This document shows, piece by piece, positions 33,626-45,044 of a stretch of 64,000 nucleotides of DNA (positions are counted from its first letter, which is position 1; each line of letters begins with the position of its first letter). The DNA is from Sepiola atlantica (Eukaryota; Mollusca; Cephalopoda; Sepiida; Sepiolidae), in assembly GCA_963556195.1 (NCBI GenBank), contig OY744517.1:87667714-87731713 (forward strand), written 5' to 3'. A program made the translations under genes and the position numbers. The notes below the pieces were generated by a model that saw only the letters and a program-made list of their open reading frames with translations, did not search any database and was not told the DNA's origin.

Positions 33626-34240
33626 TTTAAACATAGTTCACCCCAGACAAGGCAGGCCGCCACTGTAGACGTAAAGGGCTACTGAGAAGAAAGAAAAGGG
33701 AGAAGGTTGGGGGTGTCAACCTAAATTGGGATCTACGCAGCAAGATGTCTGTTTACATTAGTTTTAAATTTCTGCATGTCAGTACCGTCGGAGAAACAGG
33801 GGGCAGGGAGGGAGTTCCAGAGGCCAGCAGCACGAGGAAAGAAGCTATTTGAGTAGAAAGCTCTCCGGCATCTGGGGACCTCCATATTGAATGGATGGGA
33901 TTTAGTCGATTGTCGAGTTGGTCTAGTGAACTTACGTCGAGGGGGCACCAGAGCAGCCAATTCATCGGAGCATAATCGATTGAAGTATTTGTAAAACAAG
34001 CGCAAGGATGCTACATTGCGGCGATGGGACAAGGACTGGAGCTTGGTTGACAGTGAGGGACCTATTAGGTTGGTGATTTTTTTTTGGACCTTGTCAAGGA
34101 GGGAGAGACTAGTAGATGATGCACAAGCCCAGATGTGGCAACAATACTCCATGCATGGGCGGATGGTGGCTTTGTAGAGATACAGGATAATGTCAGGTGT
34201 GAGGAGTTTACTAGCACGGTAGAGGGTTACCGAAGGTACT
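33625..34240 (-). pseudogene. Non-LTR retrotransposon 3' part with intact C-terminal frame
   Basis: The best-preserved piece of the main family here. The frame open at 33733-34152 reads MEYCCHIWACASSTSLSLLD, KVQKKITNLIGPSLSTKLQS, LSHRRNVASLRLFYKYFN, a basic RRKFTRPTRQSTKSHPF stretch, FYSNSFFPRAAGLWNSLPAP and DMQKFKTNVNRHLAA, then stops. A 3' untranslated region follows to 33625, ending in GTTCACCCC...ATGTTTAAAAAA. It is 5' truncated, as is usual for target-primed reverse transcription. Confidence 0.85.
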
Positions 34241-34570
34241 TAGATAAGTATACCTCATTTTGATCAACAATATTATAAGATCTGCATTCGCATCTGATAT
34301 CCATGAAAAGGAAAGACAACACCTAACTTTATTTTATTTTATTTATAATTTATAAAATTATAGAAATGAAAATAAAAAGTGAAATATTGATATGGGGTCC
34401 AGGATTTCGAGTAGTAATACACATGGGTCTTCATTAATTTCTGGGAAACACCTGGCGTGCTTCAAGGCTTTAAAATGTAATGAAAACCATTTGAATAAAT
34501 GTACCTCAACCACCTCTCTTCCAATTAATGTGCAGCACCTCTTACCCACAAAAATAGCAGATTATAAAAG
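34210..34570. repeat. Longest R3 repeat copy
   Basis: Homologous to 41530-41890 over about 350 bp (TTGATCAACAATATTATAAG; GGGTCCAGGATTTCGAGTAG; CTGGGAAACACCTGGCGTGC versus CCGGGAGTGTTTCAAG). The small frames on either strand are not convincing. Confidence 0.6.
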
Positions 34571-34821
34571 GTAACATCAAGAATAAACAAGATAATCTGG
34601 CATCATGGGCTGCAGAAAAGAGGACACCATTTTCCTGATTCAATCCTCGAGTTATGCTAATAAAATACTCCAATTCTCATTCTCTTGGAATCTTCATGGG
34701 TAAATTTAGTTCATGTGAGGCTCAGAAAAGGTTACTTTCTTTCAAATGTAAAAAAAAACCAATAAGACTGAATCTAAATCAAATACTGATTACCTTTATT
34801 TTCCTTTTCTTCTCAAAACTT

Positions 34822-36985
34822 GGAATTGTATGGAAATAGTCTTGGAATATTTTTTGAAGTTTCTATGGAATCTTTATGTTATTGTCTTGAAATTGCCTTT
34901 AAAATAGCTTTGCAATTCTATGGAATCGGCCTTGGAATTGTCTTGAAATTGTATTGAAACAATCTTGGAATTATCTTTAAAATGTCTTGGAATTGTTTGA
35001 AACACTCTTGAAATTGCTTTGGAATAGTCTTGGAAATGTATTTTAAATTATCTTAGAATAATCATGATTGTTATCGGAATTGAAATGATTGTGTAATTGT
35101 GTTAGAATTGTATTTACACGGTCTTGGAGTCGTCTTTGGAAATGTCTTGGAATTCTATAAAATCGATTTGTGAATTGTCTTGGAATTGTATTGAAACAAT
35201 CTTTAATTCTATTGAGATAAGTATCGAATTATCCTTGTAATTGCCTCGGAATCGTATTGAAATTGATATTAAATTATTTTGAAAATGTCTTGAAATTGTG
35301 TTTTGAATTGTTGTGGAATTCTATGGACTCGGACTCCGTCTCGGAATTGTATTAGAACAATCTTGGAATTCTCTTGGAATAAGCATTGAATTGTCTTTGA
35401 AATGTCTTGGAATTGTATTGAAACAGTTTTAAAATCGCTTCGAATAGTTTTGATAATGTCTTTGGAATTATCTGGGAATTATTGCTGTATAGTATTAAAA
35501 CAGTCTTTGATTTTTTTTTTGTAATTATCATGGAATTGTATTAGAACAAGCTTGGAATTGTCATAGATTTGTCTTAAAATTGTAGTAATCGATCTCGGAA
35601 TTATCTTTAAAATTGACTTGGAATTGTATTAGAAATGTCTGGGAATTGTTTTTGCATTTTGAGGAAATTGTTCTTGGAATTTTCTTAGCAATTACAACGA
35701 ATTGTCTTTTAATAAATTGAATCATTATTTGAATTGTTTTGCTATTATATTGAAACGGTATGGGAATTGTTTCGAGAATTGTCTTTGGAATTGTCTTGAA
35801 ATTCTACTAAATTAGTCTTGGAATTGTCTTAGAATTGTATTGAAACACTCCTAGCATTCTTTTCGAATATGCATCGAATTGCCTTTAGAATGTCCTGGAA
35901 TTTTATTGAAACGGTTTTGAAATCGCTTTGGAATAGTCTTTAGAAATAATTTTAGAATTATCATGAAATTGTTTTTGGAATTGATATGGTCGTATAATTT
36001 TCTTGGAAATGTCTGGAATTGTATTGAAACGGTCTTGGAATGGTCCTGGAGTTGTATTGAAACAGTCATGGAAATAACTTTCAATGATCTTAAATATGAC
36101 TTTAAAATTGTCTTAGAATTGTATTGTATATAAAACGGTTTGAGAATTGTTTTTAGAATAATATTAGAATTATCATGAGATTGTTTTGGAATTGTATGTA
36201 AACAGTTTTGTAATTGTCTGTGGAATTCTCTTGAAATGTTATTGAATTGAAACGGTCTTAAATTTTTTTTGTTGAAATATGATGGAATTCTCTTAGAATT
36301 ATCATGAAATTGTCTATAGAATTTTCTCAGAATTGTATTTAGACATTTTTGTAATTGTCTTCTGAATTGTCATTCAATTTTACTGAAACAGTTTTTGAAC
36401 TGTATTAAAACAATTTTGAAATTGTCTTGGAATCGTCTTTAGAAATGGAATTGTCTTGTAATTACGATGTAATTGTCTTTAGAAGTGGAATTATCTTTGG
36501 AATTTTATTAAAACAATCTGGTAATTGAATTGGAATAACTATGGAATTGTATTGAAACGGTCCTGTAATGTTTAGAATTTTTTAATGAAATTATCATGGA
36601 ATTGTAATTATATTGAAATTGTTCGAATTGCCTTTGAAATTGTCTTGGAATTATCATGGATATGTCTTTGCATTTTTTTTGGACTTGTATTGTAATTATC
36701 TTAAAATTGCATTGAAACTGTCTTATAATTGTCTTGGAATTGTATTGCAACAGTTTTGTAATTATTATGGAATTGTCTTAAAATGGTATTGAAATTGTTT
36801 TGGAATTTATTTGGAATTGTATTAAAATGTTTTTGCAATTGTATTAGAACGCACTTACAATTATCATTGGATTGTCTTTAGAATTATTTTATCAATTATC
36901 ATAGAATTGTCGTTGGAATTTTCTTTGAATATCATGAAACGGTTTTTGAATGGTCTTGGGATTCTATTGACATTATTAAAATAGT
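34822..36985. repeat. 2.1-kb degenerate minisatellite (TTGGAATTGTCT family)
   Basis: Well over a hundred variant units of about 11-13 bp around TTGGAATTGTCT, many expanded into GTATTGAAACAGTC. No two neighbouring units are identical, so the array is old. It has no clear higher-order period by eye. Minus-strand frames rich in KTVSIQLQ are a translation of the repeat. Confidence 0.9.
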
Positions 36986-36989
36986 TTTA

Positions 36990-37340
36990 TTTCCTTGTCG
37001 TTTTTTTCATTGGTGGACCCGTTTCGAACCGCTTCTACCACATTTCTGACACCTATGTCCCCAAGTGTTTATATTTTACTCGGGATATTTGTTTCTTTGA
37101 GGATTCCACATTGTGGCATTTTGGTGTCCTAGCCTTTTGATCAAGCCGGGGGCATTAGTTACATTTTTAGAGTACCCTGGTCCTTAGTTATCCTGCGGCA
37201 AAGAACCATGGGCAATCCTGTTCTAATCCATCATGGTTAAAAAGCCCTCATTAAGTTTTCTTAAATTTCATTGAAGTATACCTAGAAAACTTCTTATTCT
37301 CTATAGTTTTTGTTTGTTTACCACAGCTGTAACAACCATG
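36990..37340. other. No recognisable gene
   Basis: Less AT-rich than its neighbours (GTGGACCCGTTTCGAACCGC). No motif recognised. Confidence 0.4.
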
Positions 37341-37343
37341 TCC

Positions 37344-37855
37344 CTACTCATACCATTTCGTCGAGTTTACCCTTAACATAGAATGGGTCACACTTTGCCC
37401 CTGCCGCCAACTATTATTTAAATAAGTCTGTTCTTTTATATGACCATCTTGGAGGCGCTTATAGAGTCTTTCACTCTCCCTTGACGATGATGTTAGGTTA
37501 CATCTAGCCACATCTTCCTTAATAAAGGGACTGTTTAACTCATCGATGAAGAATTCAACTAGTTGCACATGTACTGCTAAACTTTCTTTCAGCAAGGCAT
37601 CCCTATATGCTAATCTAGTAAGACGATTGATTCGGTTTGTACATTACCGCAATCTTGCATTGTTTTAATTACTGCTCGAGCAGCACCGGTGGAATTTGTA
37701 AACTCACTGTACTGTGCCGATACTTGATCGAATACCTGTTTACTAGTTATATTCGGATGGTCGTCGGGATATTCTCTGATCCATTCCAATAACATACCAT
37801 CCGAAAAATCAGAACTAGATTTATCAGCAATGGATCTGTTAATTTGTAAATCCAT
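37344..37855 (-). pseudogene. Unrecognised protein-coding relic with one frameshift
   Basis: Two minus-strand frames abut: 37610-37855 starts with ATG (MDLQINRSIADKSSSDFS, then SDGMLLEWIREYPDDHPNIT), and 37344-37640 continues in another frame (NRINRLTRLAYRDALLKESL, VEFFIDELN, then SRESERLYKRLQDG) to a stop. The shift falls within about 25 bp, near 37640. Composition is unlike the AT-rich surroundings: mixed charge, amphipathic helices. A TATAAAA string lies about 30 bp upstream of the ATG. I do not know the family; a gene exon, a transposon protein or a viral relic are all possible. Confidence 0.45.
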
Positions 37856-38146
37856 TCTTTTTAAAGCTGCTAACCAGTTTTATATCAGACGGTTTTCCAG
37901 TAAATATTAGGATCTTATTTAAGAGGGGTGTAAGCCATTTTGTTTAGATATGTTTTGTAAAGTATCAGGCTGTTTAAACAATGTATAAACAATTACTAAA
38001 AAATATATAAACAAGCTCATCGCATCAAGAAAGAAGAGAAGCAGAGGAAAATAGTCACCTATTTCAAACTTATATTCTCAGTTTGACCGTGTCTTCCTTT
38101 ATGTATACCTTTATTTTTCATGTTGTTTATGCAATATAGAGATCTC

Positions 38147-38332
38147 TCAGGATAACTTTTTTTCGTTTGAGAGTCCACCGTGGGGATCTCTCAGCGCCAC
38201 TGATTTCTTTGGTTCATATGTGCCATACCGTGGATAGTAGTTACATATGATCCTGGTCACAGCACCGTTGTGAACAAGCTCGTAGCTCAGTGAGTCACTC
38301 ACTTTTATTGTGTTTGACTCGGCATTAAACAT
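38147..38332 (-). other. Unrecognised open frame
   Basis: 61 codons with protein-like composition (VSDSLSYELVHNGAVTRIIC). It is on the same strand as, and upstream of, 37344-37855, so it may be another piece of the same gene. Confidence 0.3.
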
Positions 38333-38578
38333 AATCCTGTTTCAAGTCACGGAACCAAAAAATCTAAATAATTATGTAATTATTTAGAAACTCATTCTTA
38401 TCATGAGGAGTGACATTATTAACTATACTGTTCCTACACCAGCTTCTTATTTTACATACATATACTTGTAATCATTCGTTTTTGAAGTGTGATTAGAACT
38501 TTTAAACATCCGTTTTGGATTGCACTTGTGCTACACATATTTGATAAATTTTAATTGAATGTCAAATATTTTAAATGT

Positions 38579-38770
38579 TTATTTTGTAAAGTGATTCAGT
38601 ATTTGCAAAGAGAAAATGTTAGGTGTTCGTGCATCTATGGTGTATTTTAACTCAATAAACCACCGTATTTCTTGAGAGAATGACGTCTGAACACCTTTAC
38701 GAACACCTTTAACCACTTTACTTAGAATTTCAAAGAAATTATTAGCGAATGACTTTGTGTATTTTGACAC
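38579..38770 (-). other. Unrecognised open frame
   Basis: 63 codons starting ATG (MSKYTKSFANNFFEILSKVV; IRWFIELKYTIDARTP). It lies on the same strand and in order with the frames at 38147 and 37344; a relation is possible but unproven. Confidence 0.3.
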
Positions 38771-38774
38771 GCAC

Positions 38775-39610
38775 TTCTTTATTAATTTATAACAGAAATT
38801 AGAATGAAATTAGAACTGGTTTACAGTTTCACAATAAATCATTTGCGTGGTTCAATTCCAATTCTATCATTTGATGGTTACTAAATTCAGAATTATCCTA
38901 CCTTGTCAAAATTACCGAAATTTCCAGAAACCACAAATGGTAGGATTATTTTTAAAAGATTTTTAAATTTCACTTTTTAATATTTGGATAAGGATGAAGG
39001 GGCAGTTTACTATGTAAGTTTAACGTAAATAAATCCACATCCCCGCATATTGTATGAGGTGACATTCTTTTGTGTATATGGTCAATGTACTTTAAACAAA
39101 CATAGTATACTTAACTCACCCTGTGATCCTTTCTAAAAATAATAAAAAACTGTTGCTGAATCAAGTCTACCGTAAAAAACATGTAACGTATATAGGTGAT
39201 TTTCTACCCATGTAAAATTCACACCTATAAACATTAAAAAATTGTCAATTTTTATTTTAGTTGTATTTATCATAATTTCAATTAGTTACGAACTTACGAT
39301 TACATTTTCATTAACCCAGTAAATGTAGCAGTTTGATTTTATTTTAAGAGACAAACATTTTAATTTTTTTCTTAGAAAGTCTGACATCGGATGTGGGGGT
39401 TAGATATGTCGGTAATGTGGACACCACATAACCTACACAAGTTGTTTGTTAGAAATGAACATCAAAGCAGCATTCTTTGTAATCTTCAAAGAGGCAAGAA
39501 AGAAAAAGGGGACAATTTTCTGTCCCTTTTTTTTCTTCTTGCTTTTCTTTTTGCAGTATTTTCATTTTAAAAATAGGTTGTTACTTACTAGTCTACATTT
39601 TGTTTTACTA
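38775..39610. other. No recognisable gene
   Basis: AT-rich. The frame 39446-39664 is T-rich and runs into the 46-bp repeat. Confidence 0.45.
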
Positions 39611-39618
39611 AAAAAGTT

Positions 39619-39803
39619 TCTGTTTAATTGGTTAAAAACATTTTATCGACCAACGACGAACTAATCTGTTTAATTGGGTAAAAATATTTTATTAACCAAC
39701 GACGAACTAATCTGTTTAATTGGTTAAACACATTTTATCAACCAACGACGAACTAATCTGTTTAATTCGGTAAAAATATTTTATTAACCAACGACGAACT
39801 AAT
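39619..39803. repeat. 46-bp tandem repeat, four units
   Basis: Units start at 39619, 39665, 39711 and 39757 (TCTGTTTAATTGG, then AACCAACGACGAACTAA). They alternate between two variants (AAACATTTTATC and AAATATTTTATT), suggesting a duplicated dimer. Confidence 0.9.
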
Positions 39804-39907
39804 GCGAATAGATGTTTTAAAAAAGAAATAAATCTTTAGTTGCCTCACTATTTACAATCAATTACAAGAAAACCATTTGAGAAAGATCTGCTCATGTAAT
39901 GTATGAT

Positions 39908-40679
39908 TATGGCACAATGCGTAATATTCGTAATCCTTATGCCAGACTTGTTTCAAAGACAGTAATTCTCTGCGTTTTGAGATCACTGAGTACACTTGTG
40001 CCTCAGTAATGTTTGGAGGACTGAAGGTCGGTGTCAAAACAATTCAATTACAGGTGCATGTGATGGGGTCAGGGATCAGACTGTTGTCGTTCGAGAAATC
40101 AGTTATGAAACTCAAAAAAATAAACATTTGACACTGATTGTGTCTGTATTCTCTCTTTCTCTCTTTCTCTCTCCCTCTGTCTATCTCCTTCTCTCTCACT
40201 GCCCCCTTCTCTTTCTCTCTATCTCGTTAAGAGATTTGTAAACGAGAGACTGGTTTTGAATTCGGACAGATATGCACGCGTTTTGTTGCGGTCCTTACAA
40301 AGTTATAAAAATGTGCTTCAGAGGAAAATAAATATATATTTTTATATTAAAAGCAAAATGGTTTATTCCATTATTTAAGGGTCTTTTGCAGCACGGTGCT
40401 CCTCAGCCAGCCAGCCAGCCAGCCAATCTCAGAGGCGGACGACAGTGACTATCGTCAGACAGTGATTGCTCACTGGTAAGAACGGCGAGTAAATTACGTG
40501 CACATGCAGCCAGACGTCTCCCGTTCGACATCTCGCCACAATTCGTCCCTAGGATAAAAGATCCTGCCACATGGATGCCACGATAAGGATGAACGTTCCG
40601 GAAAGGTCTGCCGCTCCGTCAAACGTGCCACATTGGTGCCGGTCCCAAGATTAACCACTGGCAAGCCAGCTTTGCCACA
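39908..40679. mobile_element. Solo LTR
   Basis: A 772-bp sequence ending in TTTGCCACA and beginning TATGGCACAATG, flanked by TGAT on both sides (39904-39907, 40680-40683). It is homologous along its length to 52227-52956, including an internal (TCTC)n tract (40150-40225), GACTATCGTCAGACAGTGAT and a CCACATTGGTGCC block. No internal region or second LTR is present, so it is a solo LTR left by recombination. A 4-bp duplication fits gypsy-type elements; the superfamily is otherwise undetermined. Confidence 0.8.
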
Positions 40680-40689
40680 TGATCCCTAC

Positions 40690-41320
40690 TAAGTGTGTAT
40701 TTACTTTTGCGAAAAAATATATGTTCATTAGATGTGTTTTTAACGGTAATTCCAAAACTTAAAATAAAACAACAACTCTATAACTAAACATTTAGAAATC
40801 TAAAAACAATCAGAATCGAAATCGGTAATTGTATCCTCATCGGGAATTGAGAACGCTCAGTAGAACAGTATCGCTAATTGTATTGAAATCAGGAAAAATA
40901 TTGGCATCATCCAATCACTAATTTAAAGCATACGTATAAGACACTAATTCAGAGAGATTTCTAAAATTTCAGTTTCTTCTGACTATATTAGGGCGCGGAA
41001 CACGCGGGCATAGAAAAAAGGAATATCGTATAATGAAAAAAATACATAGTAGTGTTCTTCATGTAATTCCAAGAAATATTAGATACAATGTTAGCATTTG
41101 TTTCGCCACAGAGGATGAAGAAAATGCTTCTTTTTAATTTGATGTCATCTTACCCAAACTCTCCAGCCGTTAGCACTAGGTGCTTAACTACCAGGCTTTT
41201 TATAGGTATCGCCTTGAATTTATCGAATAGACTACCATAAATATGTGTTATTTTTAAAAAATATCTCTTACTCTTTAGCCGTGAATGTTATGAGTGGAAG
41301 CAACCATATGGAAGAACAAA
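40690..41320. other. No recognisable gene
   Basis: AT-rich; nothing matched. Confidence 0.45.
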
Positions 41321-41321
41321 A

Positions 41322-41322
<1 letters not shown>

Positions 41323-41409
<87 letters not shown>

Positions 41410-41418
41410 GTATATATG

Positions 41419-41505
<87 letters not shown>
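41323..41505. repeat. Long (TA)n with TATG interruptions
   Basis: 180 bp of TA units with scattered G. The YIYI frames on both strands are artefacts. Confidence 0.97.
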
Positions 41506-41508
<3 letters not shown>

Positions 41509-41529
41509 TCGTAATTCCCGTTTGTTTGA

Positions 41530-41890
41530 TTGTTTGTTCACAAACTCCTAGGATTTTGCAGATAACCCCCCATAACGATGTATATTCTGAAACTACATTA
41601 CCCAGTATATTTCATTTTGATTAATCATATCATAGAGTCTGTAGTTTGCACTTGACATCCATAAAAAGGCAATATTAATTTTTACTGTACTTTATTTGAT
41701 TTATAATGTGAAAATAATAGAAATAAAATAAAACAACAACAATAGAAATGGTAATATGGAGTTCTAGGCTTGGAGTATGTGTATATAAGTGTTCTTATTC
41801 ATTCCCGGGAGTGTTTCAAGACAGTTAAAGATTATAAATGTCACTGTACTAACTGTGTACATCCTCTGCTCCCCAGCTAAAAATTGAATA
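41530..41890. repeat. R3 repeat copy
   Basis: CACAAACTCCTAGGATTTTG and CTACATTACCCAGTATATTTC link it to the copies at 32.5-34.6 kb. Confidence 0.65.
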
Positions 41891-42010
41891 TTATAAAATG
41901 TAATTAAAAGCAAGTAGTAACGAGAATTGAGAACACACATAATACCAGCTCTCAGTGTATTCGCTTTTTTCTGGTCCCGGATTATTTTCTTTTTTGTTCT
42001 CTTCACTAGT

Positions 42011-42285
42011 GTTATATTACATTCGTATGGGCTTCCATACGTGCTCCCGGAGCCGGAAGTCGTCAGGTGACGCGTATTAAAACTGGCCATATCTGCCACC
42101 TTTTTGTATTCCTTTTTTAGTTGAATAAAGCTTGGCTTCCAAGTAACACATGTTTTTTAATTACAATTTATTCAACTAAAAAAGGAATACAAAAAGGTGG
42201 CAGATAGGGCCAGTTTTAATACGCGTCACCTGACGACTTCCAGCTCCAGGAGCACGTATGGAAGCCCATACGAATGTAATATAAC
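42011..42285. mobile_element. Palindromic (foldback) element, 118-bp arms
   Basis: Arms 42011-42128 and 42168-42285 match almost perfectly; the spacer is 39 bp. Each arm contains CUGACGA followed by a possible stem (CUUCC/GGGAG), but GAAA is missing; see rejected items. It has no (TA)n at its borders, unlike the HHR foldbacks. Confidence 0.85.
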
Positions 42286-42289
42286 ATTC

Positions 42290-42860
42290 TTCCTTGCTAG
42301 AAAGAAAAAAGATAGTGTCTTCAATAATTTAAGTTTTACCTTTTACCTTAGTACCCCAGCAATAGAGAAGAGTTCGTTCTTAGTAGCAGCAGCAGCAGTA
42401 TTCCAATTCAATTGTGTGGTGGCGTGCACCCGCAGACCAACAGACCAGCAGCACAAGACAAAATAATATTACCGACGACAATCCAAAACACATCGAGCCA
42501 AAACATGTGAACGACGTTAGCGGCAAGGCGTCCAACAAAGATCTCTCCCCAAGCAAAAAATATCGTTTCTTTTACTGAGCTCTTTGGAACTGCCAAACGC
42601 GCCTATTTTGCATAAGCATGCACGTTCGACTGTCACCTCGAAATCAAACAGTTCCAGGTTCACTCCTGGGTACAGACACTGTTTCTTTGCAGCAGACGCA
42701 TGCTAGTTGTTGCCGTTTATCTCTCAGTCTATCTGCACCATGAGCAAAACAATAAAAAATAAGAATCAGAGAAATAATGTTTTATGTGCTGCAGCAGGAG
42801 AACATAGACTTCCTCATTTAATATCAGGCAACACCAGATCTTCCAGAATGTCTTGCTAAT
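42290..42860. other. No recognisable gene
   Basis: Moderate GC. A short (AGC)n is at 42381-42397. No motif found in its frames. Confidence 0.4.
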
Positions 42861-42864
42861 ATAT

Positions 42865-42934
<70 letters not shown>

Positions 42935-42959
42935 ACAAAAATAGTAAATTCTTATATAA

Positions 42960-43016
<57 letters not shown>

Positions 43017-43159
43017 ATAAAATGTTGTTTGACACAAGACAAATGAAATGGACTGTAAAAAATATATCTCACAGAAATGTTATGTTTTTTTGAAATGTGA
43101 AAAAATAAAAATAAAAATAATAAAATAAAAACATGGTTATTGGAAAATAATATGAACCT

Positions 43160-43224
<65 letters not shown>
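42865..43224. repeat. Three (TA)n tracts
   Basis: Tracts at 42870-42929, 42962-43013 and 43162-43224. Confidence 0.95.
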
Positions 43225-43228
<4 letters not shown>

Positions 43229-43259
43229 CCCACACGGCAGTGTGTGAATAATATGTTTA

Positions 43260-43970
43260 CGGTCAACACTTAATCAATCGTGACCGATTCTTGAGCTTGT
43301 CATTAATTCAGTTTTCATCCAAACTTGATCCGGGTTATGCACTTGAATTGACTAGATCCAAGCCATTTTTGAACATAAAGAAATTAAAATTGGCTCCAGT
43401 AAAAGAAAAAATTAATCAAAATATGTGTGGTTATCAATGTTTAGGATAACGCCCCCCTCCCATTGACTTTGAATCACTATAACTTTTTTTTATTTAAAAC
43501 AAATATTTATTTTGTTTATACCAAAAATGCAGCAAACGGCACAAGGAATCTAAAAAATATAGATACCTCGAAAGGAGTTTAAAATATGGAAACGTTGAGC
43601 AGCTTAAATTGACAAAAATGTCTATTGAGTAACGCTTCTCATACCCTTTAACTCGACATAACTTTTTAAATTATAAATATAATTTAATGATGGAAAAATA
43701 GAAAGATAGAATTCGATGAGCTGATTCGAAATATGTAAGTATTAAAAAGATTGGGTCTATAGAAACCGAGTTGTGTGGCTTTTTGCAGAATCTTTTTTTA
43801 AAAGTGATAATTGAATTTTGTAGCTAAATTTTTCAGAAAAAAGGCCCAAAAAGACCAAATTTAAGTCACACTTTTAGAAAGAAGAAAGACAAAAAAATGC
43901 CAAATTGAAAATTCTCTTTATTAATGAGACAAATTGGCTATATTAAAGATATTAACTATTGGGTAAGTTG
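43260..43970. other. No recognisable gene
   Basis: AT-rich; nothing matched. Confidence 0.5.
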
Positions 43971-43974
43971 AAGA

Positions 43975-44555
43975 TGTTAACTTTCGATTCTTTGGTACAC
44001 TAGATGCACATTTAGAAACTTTCGATTCTTTTGTACACCAGAGGCGCGTCCGGAAACTTTTGATTAAACTGTCGATTATTTTGTACAACAGAGGTGCGTC
44101 TCTGAACTTTCGATTCTTTTGTACACTAGAGGAGCGTCCATAAACTTTCGATTAATTTTTGTACACCAGAGGCGCGTCCATAAACTATCGATTGTTTTTT
44201 GTACACCAGAGGCGAGTCCGTAACCTTTCGATTCTTTTGTACACCAGAACCGCGTCGGGAAACTTTGGTTTCTTTTTGTCCATCAGAGGCGCGTCCGGAA
44301 ACTTTCGATTAAAATTTCGATTCTTTTGTACAACAAAGGCGCGTCTCTGAACTTTCGATTCTTTTGTACACCAGAGGCGCGTCTAGAAACGTTTGATTCT
44401 TTTATACAGTATCTGTAAACTTTCGATTATTTTGTACACTAGAGGCTTGATCGTAAACTTTCGATTCTTTTGTACACTAGAGGCGCGTTAGTAACCTTTC
44501 GATTCTTTTGTACACCAGAGGCATGTCTGTAAACTTTCAATTCTTTTGTACATTT
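43975..44555. repeat. Minisatellite with a 37-bp unit
   Basis: About 15 units of roughly 36-38 bp: AACTTTCGATTCTTTTGTAC, then ACCAGAGGCGCGTCCGTA. The GCG-containing half stands out in an AT-rich window. The frame 44159-44350 is repeat translation. It ends 25 bp before the protease-like frame. Confidence 0.9.
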
Positions 44556-44581
44556 TGAAATAACAGAATATTTACTATTAA

Positions 44582-45040
44582 ATACTATTAGTTGCACACA
44601 CCAATTTAAATATTCGGTTTCAACAAAAACTACTTTTTATTATATACTGTGATACTTGTTCGGAAAAAACTGATCATCAGTTAAATCCAAGAATTGAATT
44701 CACTAATGATTTCGAATATTTAGTCATCTCAATTAATAGATTTTTGATTAATAATGAAGGAGAACAAATAATTCATTGTGATATTATGAACTTCAGTTCT
44801 AAAAAGCAGCAAATATATGGAACTAATTTTACATTAAAAGCTGCCATTCTTCATAATGGAGCATCATCTATGGCAGGTCATTATACTTGTTTAGTAAAAA
44901 ATGGCACTGAAAATTGGAATGAAATTAGTGACAAAATTATCAAGAAAAAAACACAGTACATTTTCTTTCCAAATTACCTAATGTGGTTGTATTATTCATG
45001 GAAAAAATATAAACTTGAAATTGAAAATATATTTACTTAA
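44582..45040 (+). pseudogene. Ubiquitin-specific protease (USP, peptidase C19) C-terminal fragment
   Basis: One frame stays open for 153 codons from 44582, longer than its first ATG-like start would suggest. In order: a CDTC motif near codon 24 (a half zinc-ribbon-like pair), FEYLVISINRFLI (the strand before the His box in USPs), and FTLKAAILHNGASSMAGHYTCL, whose GHYT holds the catalytic His and which is followed by WNEISD. The Cys box is absent, so it cannot be an active protease alone. It may be a terminal exon (AATAACAG upstream could be an acceptor; AATAAA overlaps the end), a retrocopy, or a transposon-borne USP. Which one is undecided. Confidence 0.75.
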
Positions 45041-45044
45041 ATAA

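Noticed and set aside
39908..40679. LTR retrotransposon with internal coding region
   Set aside because: The TGAT target duplication directly flanks the single LTR on both sides and no gag or pol remains are present.
44159..44350. Protein frame within the 37-bp minisatellite
   Set aside because: The frame only repeats the translated unit and has no motif outside it.
34822..44555. CRISPR array
   Set aside because: The tandem repeats lack unique spacers of constant length, and the genome is eukaryotic.
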